Shown here piece after piece: positions 16,174 to 24,804 of a stretch of 64,000 bases of DNA. Each line of letters begins with the position of its first letter. Position 1 is the first letter of the stretch. The stretch spans positions 1,550,001 through 1,614,000 of the forward strand of contig NZ_AP025458.1 in assembly GCF_024347295.1 (NCBI RefSeq). Reading direction: 5' to 3'. Made by a program: the position numbers and the translations under genes. The notes under the pieces are model-generated. The model saw only the letters and a program-made list of their open reading frames with translations. It did not search any database and had not been told where the DNA came from. Origin of the DNA: Vibrio artabrorum. Its GTDB lineage: Bacteria > Pseudomonadota > Gammaproteobacteria > Enterobacterales > Vibrionaceae.

Positions 16174-17357
16174 TCGATTGGATACTTGCTGGTCTCTGTT
16201 TATTGTCGGGCGCTTTGATTGTTTATCATCACGCAGCGTACCCTTTATTGTTACGTTGGTATGCAAAACGCCACCCAACGAGTACCGTGCGCGAAAGCGC
16301 TCGTTGCTATAAAGCCGAACAACAAGATTGCACCCTACCCACTATCTCTATCCTTGTCCCTGCGTTTAACGAAGAGCAATGGATTGCTGACAAGATACGC
16401 AACCTCTCGGCTCTGAATTACCCAAAGAAAAAACTGCATGTCATTTTGGCCTGTGACGGTTGCACCGACAACACAGTAGAGATCGCTCAAATGACCATTC
16501 AAGAAGCTATCTGTAGCGATATTCACTTTGAGATACACGATTATGCGCAAAATAGGGGCAAGGTTGCCGTGCTCAATGACGAAATGGCCCGTATCTCTAG
16601 CGATGTTACGGCACTTAGTGATGTTTCAGCCCTGATTTCATTAGATGCACTGTTAATTGCAGCCGCTCACTTTGAAAGAGACACGGTAGGTGTTGTCAAT
16701 GCCGCTTATCAACTCTGCCCAACAGGAAACGAGGGAGAAAATACCTATTGGCAATATCAAACAGCAGTAAAGCAGTGTGAAGCGTCATTGGGTTCCAGTT
16801 TAGGTTCTCACGGTGCGTTCTATCTGTTCAGAACAGCACTGTTTACCCCACTGCCCCTGAACACCATCAATGATGACTTCATTTTACCCATGCAGATCGT
16901 CAAACAAGGTTACATCGCTGAATACGAAACACAGATGGTGGCGTTAGAACTTGAGGCGTCAAACCTAAAAAGCGATTTCAAACGCCGCTTAAGAATTTCT
17001 GCTGGCAACATGCAGCAAGCGATTCGACTATTTGGGCTATTCAACCCTAAATTTAAAGGCATCGCTTTTGCTTTCTTCTCAGGAAAAGGCTTAAGGCTGT
17101 TAACCCCCTACTTAATGATTGTGTGTCTTGTTTGTTCCATTCTTTTGAAAGAACACTTAGCGTTCGAGATCTTGCTTTGGACACAAGTTGCGGTTTATAG
17201 CATAGCCGTGTGTGGTTGCATCATGCCTCAATACCTAATCAATAAGCCTATTTCGTTAATCTCCTATTTAATCATTGGTCATTATGCCAACTTCATTGGT
17301 GGCATACGTTACCTACTGGGATTTGAAAACATCCCTTGGACTCGCTCGAATCGTTAA
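16170..17357 (+). CDS. sypQ: SypQ-like GT2-family processive-type glycosyltransferase
   Basis: The 395-aa protein has an N-terminal membrane helix, a cytoplasmic GT2 domain (about residues 52-280) and three or four C-terminal helices. GT2 signatures are ISILVPAFNEEQWIADKI, VILACDGCTDNTVEIA, ALISLDALL (normally DAD, here one acidic residue lost) and NDDFILPMQIVKQGY. RRLRISAGNMQQAIR stands where QxxRW is found in synthases. The layout resembles membrane polysaccharide synthases such as the IcaA or HAS type. The changed DXD-like motif (LDA) is unusual and may affect metal/UDP binding. The stop lies 12 bases before sypR. Confidence 0.78.
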   Translation: MIDWILAGLCLLSGALIVYHHAAYPLLLRWYAKRHPTSTVRESARCYKAEQQDCTLPTISILVPAFNEEQWIADKIRNLSALNYPKKKLHVILACDGCTDNTVEIAQMTIQEAICSDIHFEIHDYAQNRGKVAVLNDEMARISSDVTALSDVSALISLDALLIAAAHFERDTVGVVNAAYQLCPTGNEGENTYWQYQTAVKQCEASLGSSLGSHGAFYLFRTALFTPLPLNTINDDFILPMQIVKQGYIAEYETQMVALELEASNLKSDFKRRLRISAGNMQQAIRLFGLFNPKFKGIAFAFFSGKGLRLLTPYLMIVCLVCSILLKEHLAFEILLWTQVAVYSIAVCGCIMPQYLINKPISLISYLIIGHYANFIGGIRYLLGFENIPWTRSNR

Positions 17358-17369
17358 GGACTCACCATC

Positions 17370-18026
17370 ATGAACATTAACCAAACTTCAAATCAAAACT
17401 TATACCAAAGCAAGATCTCCCGCGCGAAACGCACGTTCGATGTTGTCTGCTCTCTATTGGCGATTGTGATCTTGTCTCCGGTGTTTCCATTTATCGCGCT
17501 GGCCATCGCATTAACGTCTCGTGGCCCGATCCTCTATCGCCAACTTCGCGTTGGAAAATCAACGCCGGACAAGATGGAGATCTTCGAAATCATGAAGTTC
17601 CGCAGTATGTATGAAGACGCTGAAGCGCGTTCTGGTGCGGTGTGGGCGACGAAAAATGATCCACGAATCACACCGGTTGGTCGCTTTTTGCGAAAAACAC
17701 GACTTGATGAACTCCCACAACTGTTCAATGTACTAAAAGGTGACATGTCTTTGATCGGCCCTCGCCCTGAGCGCCCAACGTTTTACAGCAAATTAGAAAA
17801 TGAAATTCCTTACTTTGCTGACCGCACCTATGGGGTTATGCCTGGTATTACAGGGCTTGCACAAGTGAATCAAGGTTACGACACCTGTATTGATGATGTA
17901 CGTCGTAAAGTCGGTTTCGACCACAGTTATGCATTAAGCCTTTGCTCTATGAAATCATGGATTACCGCGGACCTAAGCATTATAACCAAAACGATTGCGG
18001 TCATGGTCGATGGGCGTGGACGCTAA
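17370..18026 (+). CDS. sypR: SypR-like initiating sugar-1-phosphate transferase
   Basis: The 218-aa protein is a bacterial sugar transferase (polyprenyl-phosphate glycosylphosphotransferase). A basic N-terminus (KRTFDVVCSLLAIVILSP) leads into one membrane helix. The catalytic region has RGPILYRQLRVGK, MKFRSMYEDAE, the TRLDELPQLFNVLKGDMSLIGPRPERP block and PGITGLAQVNQGYD. The Asp-Glu pair in LDELPQ is the usual active-site element. It lacks the N-terminal four-helix region of WbaP, so it is the short (PglC-like) form. It would start the repeat unit by moving a sugar phosphate from UDP-sugar to undecaprenyl phosphate. It is the last gene of the locus and is followed by a strong terminator. Confidence 0.88.
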   Translation: MNINQTSNQNLYQSKISRAKRTFDVVCSLLAIVILSPVFPFIALAIALTSRGPILYRQLRVGKSTPDKMEIFEIMKFRSMYEDAEARSGAVWATKNDPRITPVGRFLRKTRLDELPQLFNVLKGDMSLIGPRPERPTFYSKLENEIPYFADRTYGVMPGITGLAQVNQGYDTCIDDVRRKVGFDHSYALSLCSMKSWITADLSIITKTIAVMVDGRGR

Positions 18027-18147
18027 TGTAAGATCACGTCGCCGATGGAACGAAACCGAGATCGCTTTGCAGTCAAGTCAGGGTAAAGCGTTAAAGCGCT
18101 AGCGTGCATCTTGGTGATACTTCGAACATTCACTCGCATGGCCAATA

Positions 18148-18178
18148 AAAAATACCGCCGATATTTTCGGCGGTATTT
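18148..18178. terminator. Bidirectional terminator between sypR and the small membrane gene
   Basis: The arms ATACCGCCGA and TCGGCGGTAT are flanked by A-rich (left) and T-rich (right) DNA, so it can serve the convergent transcripts of both strands. Confidence 0.88.
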
Positions 18179-18200
18179 CAGTAAGCGTTGAGAGCGTTCG

Positions 18201-18425
18201 TTATTGACGAGCGATAAACCAATCCGCAACCTTTGACATCAAAAAGTAGAACGGAATAAATAACAGTAGGTATAACCCTAAATCCATCAAGAATGACAAC
18301 GCTTGTAAATCAGGGAAACGACTTTCTAACGTTTGCTTCATCAAAGTCGCAAACACAACGGTTATAAATATCACCACATAACGGGAAAGCTGATTACGTT
18401 GTTTCGGTTGTACTGGTTCGCGCAC
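18201..18425 (-). CDS. Small two-helix membrane protein, function unknown
   Basis: The protein of about 74 aa has a charged N-terminus (EPVQPKQRNQLSR) and two hydrophobic segments (YVVIFITVVFATLM and FLMDLGLYLLLFIPFYFLM), then a short tail. I do not recognise a family. The GTG at 18425 has AGGAG eight bases upstream; the longer frame (GTG at 18449, 82 aa) has no ribosome site. It shares a terminator with sypR and lies downstream of the art genes on the same strand, separated by about 140 bases, so it is probably not part of the polysaccharide locus. Confidence 0.6.
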   Translation of the reverse strand: MREPVQPKQRNQLSRYVVIFITVVFATLMKQTLESRFPDLQALSFLMDLGLYLLLFIPFYFLMSKVADWFIARQ

Positions 18426-18562
18426 CGTATGTTCTCCTGGATAGCTCACGATTAAGTATGAGTTGGTTATCGGTTTTTATCCTATCACCAAAAACACAAA
18501 AACCTGCAATGTATGCGCACATAAATTGCAGGTTTATTAAGATTTTCAAATCACTCGCAGTA

Positions 18563-19231
18563 TTACGCCACTTCGAACGCGAGTGCTTTCTTCTCTACCT
18601 GACGGAAGATCAGCGTCAGTAAACCATTAACCGCTAGGTAGAATGCACCGGCAATCCCGAACACGGTCAGTGTGTCGTAAGTTTGGCCGTTAATCCGTTG
18701 AGCATAGCCCATCAGATCCATGATGGTGATGGTACTGGCCAGTGACGTACCTTTAAACACGAGAATCACTTCGTTCGAATAAGCGGGAACTGCACGACGC
18801 AGCGCATAAGGCAATAACACTTTCAGCGTGGCGACTTTGTCCATACCCAGCGCGCGGCAGGCTTCCCATTGTCCGGATGGAATCGCGTTGAATGCGCCCT
18901 TGAATAACAGCGTACTGTATGCAGCGGTATTCAGTGCTAAGGCTAACATTGCACAGAACCAAGGTTGGCTTAACCAAGCCCATAGAAAGCTTTCACGAAT
19001 CCAATCAAATTGACCAGGACCGTAATACACCAAGAAGATCTGCACCAATAACGGTGTGCCAGTGAATAAGGTGATGATGCCACGGGTCAACCAATGTATC
19101 GCGGGCAGTCTTAATATCAGAGTGACCGTCATCAACAAAGACAAGATACAACCGACAATGAGAGATGCTCCGGTCAGTTGAAGACTGGTCGCTAAACCGT
19201 CAAGCATTTGAGAGAGATATTGTTGATTCAT
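18563..19231 (-). CDS. artM: Arginine-type ABC transporter permease ArtM
   Basis: The 222-aa protein has about five membrane helices and the EAA loop of amino-acid permeases ([34 protein letters not shown]). The HisM/ArtM family forms the membrane channel of polar amino acid importers as a heterodimer with ArtQ. Its start overlaps the artQ stop by four bases. Gene order artP-(binding protein)-artQ-artM is that of the E. coli arginine system. Substrate is inferred from this order and from ArtP similarity. Confidence 0.85.
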   Translation of the reverse strand: MNQQYLSQMLDGLATSLQLTGASLIVGCILSLLMTVTLILRLPAIHWLTRGIITLFTGTPLLVQIFLVYYGPGQFDWIRESFLWAWLSQPWFCAMLALALNTAAYSTLLFKGAFNAIPSGQWEACRALGMDKVATLKVLLPYALRRAVPAYSNEVILVFKGTSLASTITIMDLMGYAQRINGQTYDTLTVFGIAGAFYLAVNGLLTLIFRQVEKKALAFEVA

Positions 19232-19914
19232 GCCATCGCCCCTTTATTACCCAAACCTTGAATTGAGAACTTACCGTCAATCACTTTAACCAATTTTTGG
19301 GTAATTAACGTGATGACTAAGTAGATAGCGGCGGCTGTTGCGTACCATGTAAACGCCTCATGGGTGGCTGCCGATGTTAATTGCGCTTGTTTCAATAGAT
19401 CGGTTACACCAATCAGTGAAACCAGTGCCGTATCTTTAAGTAGCACTAACCATTGATTGGTCAAACCGGGTAGCGCGTGTCTTACGGCTTGCGGCAATAC
19501 AATTCTGAAAAAAGCGTACGATTGAGGAATACCTAAAGCCGTCGCGGCTTCTCTCTGCCCTCTACTTACGGCTTTTAATGCACCACGAATGGTTTGCGAA
19601 GCGTAAGAAGCGAAAATAAGAGATAAGGCAATAACACCCGATATGAACGGGCTGACTTCAACAAAGTCCCCCGTGAGCATAAACAGTACTTGTGTCGAGC
19701 CAAAGTAGATAAACAATACAACCAAAATTTCGGGTAGCCCACGAACGATAGTCACGAACATGGTCGTCGGCCATTTGATCGCAATGTGGCGAGACATTTC
19801 ACCACCCGCAAATAGGACAGCTAACACCAATCCAACCAATAGACTAACGAACGCAAGCTGAACGGTCATCCAGCTTGCTTCGACGAGTCCTAAAGAGTAA
19901 CCCGTTAACTGCAT
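19228..19914 (-). CDS. artQ: Arginine-type ABC transporter permease ArtQ
   Basis: The 228-aa protein has about five membrane helices with an EAA loop ([29 protein letters not shown] region). It pairs with ArtM. I chose ATG 19914, just after the stop of the binding-protein gene; the longer frame from TTG 19926 overlaps that gene and has no better ribosome site. It is the third gene of the art operon. Confidence 0.85.
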   Translation of the reverse strand: MQLTGYSLGLVEASWMTVQLAFVSLLVGLVLAVLFAGGEMSRHIAIKWPTTMFVTIVRGLPEILVVLFIYFGSTQVLFMLTGDFVEVSPFISGVIALSLIFASYASQTIRGALKAVSRGQREAATALGIPQSYAFFRIVLPQAVRHALPGLTNQWLVLLKDTALVSLIGVTDLLKQAQLTSAATHEAFTWYATAAAIYLVITLITQKLVKVIDGKFSIQGLGNKGAMA

Positions 19915-19915
19915 A

Positions 19916-20647
19916 TTACTTACCAAAGTACTTATTGAAGATCTTATCGTATTCGCCGTTTGCTTTTACCGTCGCAAGCGCAGTATTCAACTGTTTCACT
20001 AACTCTGGGTTACTCTTATTGACAGCAATACCGAACCCGTTACCAAAGTATTCTGGATTGGTGATTTGCTTGCCAACGTACGTTAGATTGTCTTGCTTCT
20101 TGAACCATTCCGCCACAACAGCAGTATCACCGAATACCGCATCGATACGACCATTTTTCATATCAATAAAGGCATCTTGGTAGCTTGAGTAAGGCACTGC
20201 CGTTACGCCCTTCATTTGTTCAATTATGTAACTTTGGTGAGTCGAACCGTTCTGTACACCAACGCGCTTACCGTTAAGTGACGCTTGGTCTGCAACTTTA
20301 CCTTCGATTGAGATGAAAGCGGCAGCATTGTCGTAATAAGCGTTCGAAAAGCTCACTTGTTGAAGACGCGCGTTAGTGATATCAATTCCCGAGATGGCCG
20401 CATCGTAACGCTTAAATTTCAGCGCAGGGATCAAGCTATCGAATGCTTGATTGTGGAAAGTACAAGTCACTTTCATCTCTTCACATAGCGCGCTTGCTAA
20501 ATCAACGTCAAAACCTTGGATTTGATTGTTCTCGTCCATGAACTCAAATGGTGCGTAAGTCGCTTCCATTGCAAATTTAATTTCTTCTTGAGCCGCCGCG
20601 TTCGCTGACATCAATCCAATAAGTGAAGCTAGTAGAATCTTTTTCAT
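19916..20647 (-). CDS. artJ: Periplasmic arginine-type binding protein (ArtI/ArtJ)
   Basis: The 243-aa protein starts with a signal peptide ([19 protein letters not shown]). The mature part is an SBP family-3 domain with the sequence [20 protein letters not shown], then [11 protein letters not shown], and later [21 protein letters not shown]. These are hallmarks of the lysine/arginine/ornithine-binding group. It would capture the amino acid in the periplasm and hand it to ArtQM. Two cysteines (about residues 54 and 61) lie as in the disulfide of LAO-type proteins. It lies 85 bases after artP. Confidence 0.85.
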   Translation of the reverse strand: MKKILLASLIGLMSANAAAQEEIKFAMEATYAPFEFMDENNQIQGFDVDLASALCEEMKVTCTFHNQAFDSLIPALKFKRYDAAISGIDITNARLQQVSFSNAYYDNAAAFISIEGKVADQASLNGKRVGVQNGSTHQSYIIEQMKGVTAVPYSSYQDAFIDMKNGRIDAVFGDTAVVAEWFKKQDNLTYVGKQITNPEYFGNGFGIAVNKSNPELVKQLNTALATVKANGEYDKIFNKYFGK

Positions 20648-20732
20648 TTTGTTACTCCGAATACAGTGTGATAGCGGCCTGTGGCCATTCTTATAATTTG
20701 GTTGTTTTAATCGATGTTGTGTTTAACTAAAT

Positions 20733-21461
20733 CTAGTGAGTCAGATACTCAGCAAACTCAGGTGTCTTAGGATTAACGAATGAATCGCGGGTGCCGTGTT
20801 CAACGATGTACCCTTTCTCTAGGTACAGAACGTGGCTAGCAATCTTCTTCGCGAAATCCACTTCGTGCGTCACAACCACTTGAGTGATACCCGTACCGCT
20901 CAAATCTTTAATGATGCTAACAACTTGATTGGTGATCTCAGGATCAAGCGCCGCTGTTGGCTCATCAAACAACAACACATCCGGTTTCATCATTAATGCA
21001 CGCGCAATAGCAACACGCTGTTGTTGTCCGCCAGACAGTTGAAGTGGCCAAGCGTCTGCTTTGTCGGCAAGTTGAAGAGTCTTAAGTACGTCTTGAGCTT
21101 GCTTAATCGCTTCTTGCTTATCCAAACCCGCTACTTTTGTTGGGGCTTCAATCAAGTTTTCCATCACCGTCATATGTGGCCATAAGTTGTATTGCTGGAA
21201 CACCATGCCAACTTTGCGACGGAGTTTAAGACCCTGCTTCTCTTTAATTGGGCTTGAAAAATCGAATTGCTCGTTCGCAATATCCAATTCACCGTTATCC
21301 GCAATTTCCAATAGGTTCAAAACACGCAGCAGTGAACTCTTGCCTGCACCACTAGGACCAAGCAACACCAAGGTTTCGCCACTCTCACAGTTAAAACTGA
21401 TGTCGTGAAGAACTTGGGTATCACCGTATGATTTATTGATGCTCTTTACTTGAATACTCAT
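20733..21461 (-). CDS. artP: Arginine-type ABC transporter ATPase ArtP
   Basis: The 242-aa ATPase has Walker [11 protein letters not shown]-loop [12 protein letters not shown], signature [15 protein letters not shown], Walker [14 protein letters not shown] and H-loop VVTHEVDF. The start [13 protein letters not shown] aligns with E. coli ArtP (MSIQ...), so I chose ATG 21461 over ATG 21476. It powers uptake through ArtQM. First gene of the operon; its promoter must lie in the 600-bp region to the right. Confidence 0.88.
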   Translation of the reverse strand: MSIQVKSINKSYGDTQVLHDISFNCESGETLVLLGPSGAGKSSLLRVLNLLEIADNGELDIANEQFDFSSPIKEKQGLKLRRKVGMVFQQYNLWPHMTVMENLIEAPTKVAGLDKQEAIKQAQDVLKTLQLADKADAWPLQLSGGQQQRVAIARALMMKPDVLLFDEPTAALDPEITNQVVSIIKDLSGTGITQVVVTHEVDFAKKIASHVLYLEKGYIVEHGTRDSFVNPKTPEFAEYLTH

Positions 21462-22046
21462 GCCACAATACTGCATTAATTGTCATTTGTTGGTTATTCT
21501 ATTCAAGTTGAAAGTTTATGCAAGATAAATGTATAAAAAACTAATTTGTTGAATTTATGTAATAAATATTGCACAAAAAACAGCCGCAATAACTGGTCTT
21601 ACATCAAAAATTGCAAGTCACTGATAAAAAAGAGCTATAGACAACAAGCAAACGTTTACCTATGAATTCACACATTAAAGACACATTGACCAACGCCCAA
21701 TTTATGCACTAGCAAACGCTCATCCATATGCATAAAAAGGAAGTGACTCGCCAATTTAAAGCACCAACTTAACACGCTGAGAGTGCGTAATTTCTCTTTT
21801 GAACGTTTGGGATCTATTCCATTAGTATTAAAAGCGATTTTGTATATTGAACTTCCTATAGAGCGTCACGCTGCAATTAATGCATCAATGTATTGTTATT
21901 CGTAAAGATTGCTTCGCGTCAACGATGCTTGTTCAGCGATTACTGATGAGAGTAACGGTGCCTTCCAAAAGCAAGCATCCAAAACCAATAGTAAACCACC
22001 AATAGCTGTTAATTAGTTTCCATAAAAAGCAAACGGGCCGACTTGA
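21462..22046. other. Intergenic region between artP and the iron operon
   Basis: About 585 bases of AT-rich DNA separate two divergent operons. It must hold the artP promoter on the minus strand. I see no coding frame of note, no tRNA and no convincing ArgR box. A short minus-strand frame at 21933-22121 runs through the palindrome and is not credible. Confidence 0.5.
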
Positions 22047-22089
22047 TTCAGTAGTGTTAATGATTATAGTTATCATTAACACTACTGAA
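22047..22089 (+). promoter_or_regulatory. 18-bp perfect inverted repeat with Fur-box-like core
   Basis: The arms begin TTCAGTAGTGTTAATGAT and are exactly complementary around a seven-base centre (TATAGTT). The central part, AATGAT-TATAGTT-ATCATT, resembles the Fur operator (GATAATGAT-AATCATTATC type). It ends 16 bases before the start codon of the iron operon, where a repressor would block transcription or initiation. As RNA it could also form a hairpin before the ribosome site. Confidence 0.6.
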
Positions 22090-22105
22090 TATGGAATCTT
22101 GAATA

Positions 22106-22663
22106 ATGAAATTAACGCCACTTATTTTGACGACAACATCCCTTGCACTATTTTCAGGTGCTGTGCTTGCTCAAGAATACCCTGTTGGTCAACCTGTGAT
22201 TAAGAATGGAATGGAAATACAAGGAGTCTATCTCCAATCTATCACGATGGATTCCCAAGGCATGGAAAATGGACATAGTGTGTCATCTCAAGATTCTGAT
22301 GTGCATTTAGAGGCCGATATTCACGCAGTAGAAGAAAACTCAAATGGTTTTGCTGAAGGAGCTTGGATGCCCTATCTCACGATAAAATATTCCATCAATA
22401 AACTGGGGGATGATACCACCGTACAAACAGGCGAATTCATGCCAATGGTGGCGAGTGACGGACCTCACTACGGTAAGAACATTAAACTCAATGGCCATGG
22501 TAAATATAAAGTTACTTTTACTATCTATCCGCCTTCCTATAACCAGAACGCACCGTTTGGGCGTCATATAGATAAAGAAACAGGTGTCGCACCATGGTTT
22601 AAACCATTTGACGTGTCTTGGGAGTTTAACTATGCCGGTGTCGGCCGAAAAGGCAGTTACTAA
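22106..22663 (+). CDS. P19-family periplasmic iron/copper-binding protein
   Basis: The 185-aa protein has a signal peptide (ends near AVLA) and the conserved features of the P19/Tp34 (Tpd) family: VHLEADIHA, GPHYGKNIKLNGHGKYKVTF and FGRHIDKETGVAPWFKPF. Conserved His, Met and Glu residues in these blocks bind Cu2+ and Fe in C. jejuni P19. It is thought to pass ferrous or ferric iron to the neighbouring FTR1 permease. First gene of a five-gene operon under the Fur-like palindrome. Confidence 0.85.
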   Translation: MKLTPLILTTTSLALFSGAVLAQEYPVGQPVIKNGMEIQGVYLQSITMDSQGMENGHSVSSQDSDVHLEADIHAVEENSNGFAEGAWMPYLTIKYSINKLGDDTTVQTGEFMPMVASDGPHYGKNIKLNGHGKYKVTFTIYPPSYNQNAPFGRHIDKETGVAPWFKPFDVSWEFNYAGVGRKGSY

Positions 22664-22686
22664 GATTATCTATTCTAGGGGATCTT

Positions 22687-23064
22687 ATGGTTCCCTTTTC
22701 TATACTTAATACACTGATACTAAATATGAAAATAAACTCTCCATATCTACTTTTGCTTTTGTTTTTCTCTTTTTACGCGACATCAGCAGAAAAGTTCACC
22801 ATCGATCTTGCAATAAACAATGGTGTATTTACGCCTCAAGTGCTGAACGTACCAACAAAAAAAATTATCCGTATTAAAGTGTCCAACATTGGCGATCAAC
22901 CGGCTGAATTTGAAAGCACTCAGTTACGTAAAGAAAAAGTCTTAGCGCCCGGCGCAAAATCTGTTGTGGTTATTGCTCCATTAAGGGAAGGATCGTATGT
23001 GTTTTTTGATGACTTTCATCTCGACCTGCCGAAAGGAAAAATCATAGCAAGGGAGCATGAATAG
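22687..23064 (+). CDS. Periplasmic cupredoxin-like protein (EfeO N-domain type)
   Basis: The 125-aa protein has a hydrophobic N-terminal leader (LLLLLFFSFYATSA) and one small beta-domain similar to the cupredoxin domain at the N-terminus of E. coli EfeO: VFTPQVLNVPTKKIIRIKV, NIGDQPAEFES, LREGSYVFFDDFH. The type-1 copper ligands are not all visible; it lacks the C-x-x-x-H pattern. ATG 22687 has AGGGGA upstream; ATG 22726 would give a cleaner signal peptide but has no ribosome site. It probably works with the M75 protein encoded two genes later, as the two domains are fused in E. coli. Confidence 0.7.
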   Translation: MVPFSILNTLILNMKINSPYLLLLLFFSFYATSAEKFTIDLAINNGVFTPQVLNVPTKKIIRIKVSNIGDQPAEFESTQLRKEKVLAPGAKSVVVIAPLREGSYVFFDDFHLDLPKGKIIAREHE

Positions 23065-23066
23065 CC

Positions 23067-23909
23067 ATGGGGCAAGTGACCTTTGTTATTTGGCGCGAGA
23101 GTATCGAAGCGCTACTTCTTATCAGTATTATTTACGCTTGGCTCAAACAAGGCACAGACACCCACCATGGATTAAAATATTTATGGTTTGGTGTTGTTAT
23201 TGGGTGTGCAACATCCGTGATGCTCGCATTACTCATTTACGGTGTGTTTAATGTTCTTAACGATACTGAGCAATCTATATTCATGATCGGAATGGAGATA
23301 GCAGCCTGCCTATTAATCGTTCAAATGGTTTATTGGATGAATGGACACAGTCAATCAATAAAATCTAACATAGAGTCAGGTTTAACAGCACAAATCGAAA
23401 AGCAAAGCTGGTGGGGTGTGACCTTCATCATTGCGATTGCAATTACACGAGAAGGCAGTGAAATCGTAGTTTTCTTATCCAGCTTCATCATGGCATTAAA
23501 TAAGAATAATGCCGCCGAATTTTTCATGTCGGTATTCAGTGGTATTTCCATAGCTGTATTGACTATTTATTTGTTCTCACTATGTAATCGCTTCATTCCA
23601 TGGCGCATTTTTTTCAACGTTACCGGCGTAATATTATTATTCCTAGCGGTTTCATTACTACTCAAAGGTATGGAAGAGAGCATTAACCTATTACTCGAAA
23701 ATGACTATTCAATACCTGAGTTTCTATATTTCACCGCATGGGATACATCAGGGATCATTGATGACTCCAATTTATTCGGTAATTTACTGTTCTCGTTCTT
23801 TGGCTACCGTTCTCAGCCAATTTGGCTAAGTGTTATCACATTTATTGTTTTTTGGTTAACGATGGCATGGCTATTTTTACGTGGAGGTAGAAATGAACAA
23901 CAGAGCTAA
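23067..23909 (+). CDS. FTR1-family iron permease (EfeU type)
   Basis: The 280-aa protein has seven membrane segments and both iron-binding REXXE motifs: RESIE at residues 10-14 and REGSE near 127-131 within a helix (AIAITREGSEIVVFLSS). These glutamates carry Fe3+ through the membrane in yeast Ftr1 and bacterial EfeU. It lies two bases after the cupredoxin gene and overlaps the next gene by 17 bases, so the operon is tightly coupled. Confidence 0.88.
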   Translation: MGQVTFVIWRESIEALLLISIIYAWLKQGTDTHHGLKYLWFGVVIGCATSVMLALLIYGVFNVLNDTEQSIFMIGMEIAACLLIVQMVYWMNGHSQSIKSNIESGLTAQIEKQSWWGVTFIIAIAITREGSEIVVFLSSFIMALNKNNAAEFFMSVFSGISIAVLTIYLFSLCNRFIPWRIFFNVTGVILLFLAVSLLLKGMEESINLLLENDYSIPEFLYFTAWDTSGIIDDSNLFGNLLFSFFGYRSQPIWLSVITFIVFWLTMAWLFLRGGRNEQQS

Positions 23910-24804
23910 AACCCTCATTAAACTCAGTTGTATCGCCCTCTTTTTGACCTCAAGCTATTGCATCCAAGCTAAAGCACTCCGAGCACCGATACAAACAGGT
24001 AGCGACGTGATCGTTGCTAAAGGTGATATTCCAACGCCTGATAGATATAAACCTGCAACACATGCATTCATGACTTATACCGTGAATAATATTGATGCGA
24101 TCATTTCTCTTTTAAAAAAAGTAAGAGTCTCGATTAACAACAATAATTTAATCGATGCGCAAAATGACTATGTAAAGGCCCATCAACATTATGAAATGAT
24201 TCGTCCTATTGTTGGCTTATTTGGCCATACAGATCGTGTTATCAACGCACGTGCTGACTATTTTTTAAAAGGAGAACGTGATTACCGCTTTAAAGGCTTT
24301 CATCTCATTGAATATTTGCTTTTTAAAACGAAAGATACACCAGCCGCATTAGATGCGATTGATGAATTACTTATGCTTATCACCGATCTCAAACAACGAG
24401 TTGAGAAAGAGCACATTGAGATCCCGAAATTGGTCCAATCATCGGCCGATTACCTCGAGATGATCCTTGAGGTAAAACTTAACGGTCAAGAGAGTATATA
24501 CAGCCACTCAGACCTCTCTGACATGGCAGCAAATATACTGGGTTCACAAACCATTATTGACGAAATTGAACCATTTATTTCACCACAAACATTGAAGCCT
24601 ATTGTTAAAAATTACCAGAAAATCAATCAAATATTAAATCAATACGCAACAGAGCAAGGCCATTTTAGATCCTATGAAAAACTGGCGAGCTATGATAAGA
24701 AAAAGCTCTATTCATTATTATCAAATCAAGCTTATTTACTGGCAACGTTAAGATCCAACTTAAACCTCGATGTTTACTATAAATATGAGGCGGAAGCACT
24801 ATGA
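23893..24804 (+). CDS. efeO: EfeO-like M75 (imelysin-type) periplasmic protein
   Basis: The 303-aa protein has a signal peptide (ends near CIQAKA) and an all-helical M75 domain with the HxxE motif in GFHLIEYLLF (about residue 136). It lacks the cupredoxin domain of E. coli EfeO, which here is encoded separately. I chose ATG 23893, preceded by GGAGG; the frame from GTG 23881 would include that ribosome site. It likely binds iron in the periplasm for the FTR1 permease. The stop overlaps the efeB start (ATGA). Confidence 0.8.
   Translation: MNNRAKTLIKLSCIALFLTSSYCIQAKALRAPIQTGSDVIVAKGDIPTPDRYKPATHAFMTYTVNNIDAIISLLKKVRVSINNNNLIDAQNDYVKAHQHYEMIRPIVGLFGHTDRVINARADYFLKGERDYRFKGFHLIEYLLFKTKDTPAALDAIDELLMLITDLKQRVEKEHIEIPKLVQSSADYLEMILEVKLNGQESIYSHSDLSDMAANILGSQTIIDEIEPFISPQTLKPIVKNYQKINQILNQYATEQGHFRSYEKLASYDKKKLYSLLSNQAYLLATLRSNLNLDVYYKYEAEAL

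Noticed and set aside
21477..21720. ArgR operator upstream of artP
   Set aside because: AT-rich stretches resemble parts of an ARG box but no pair of half sites fits with proper spacing.
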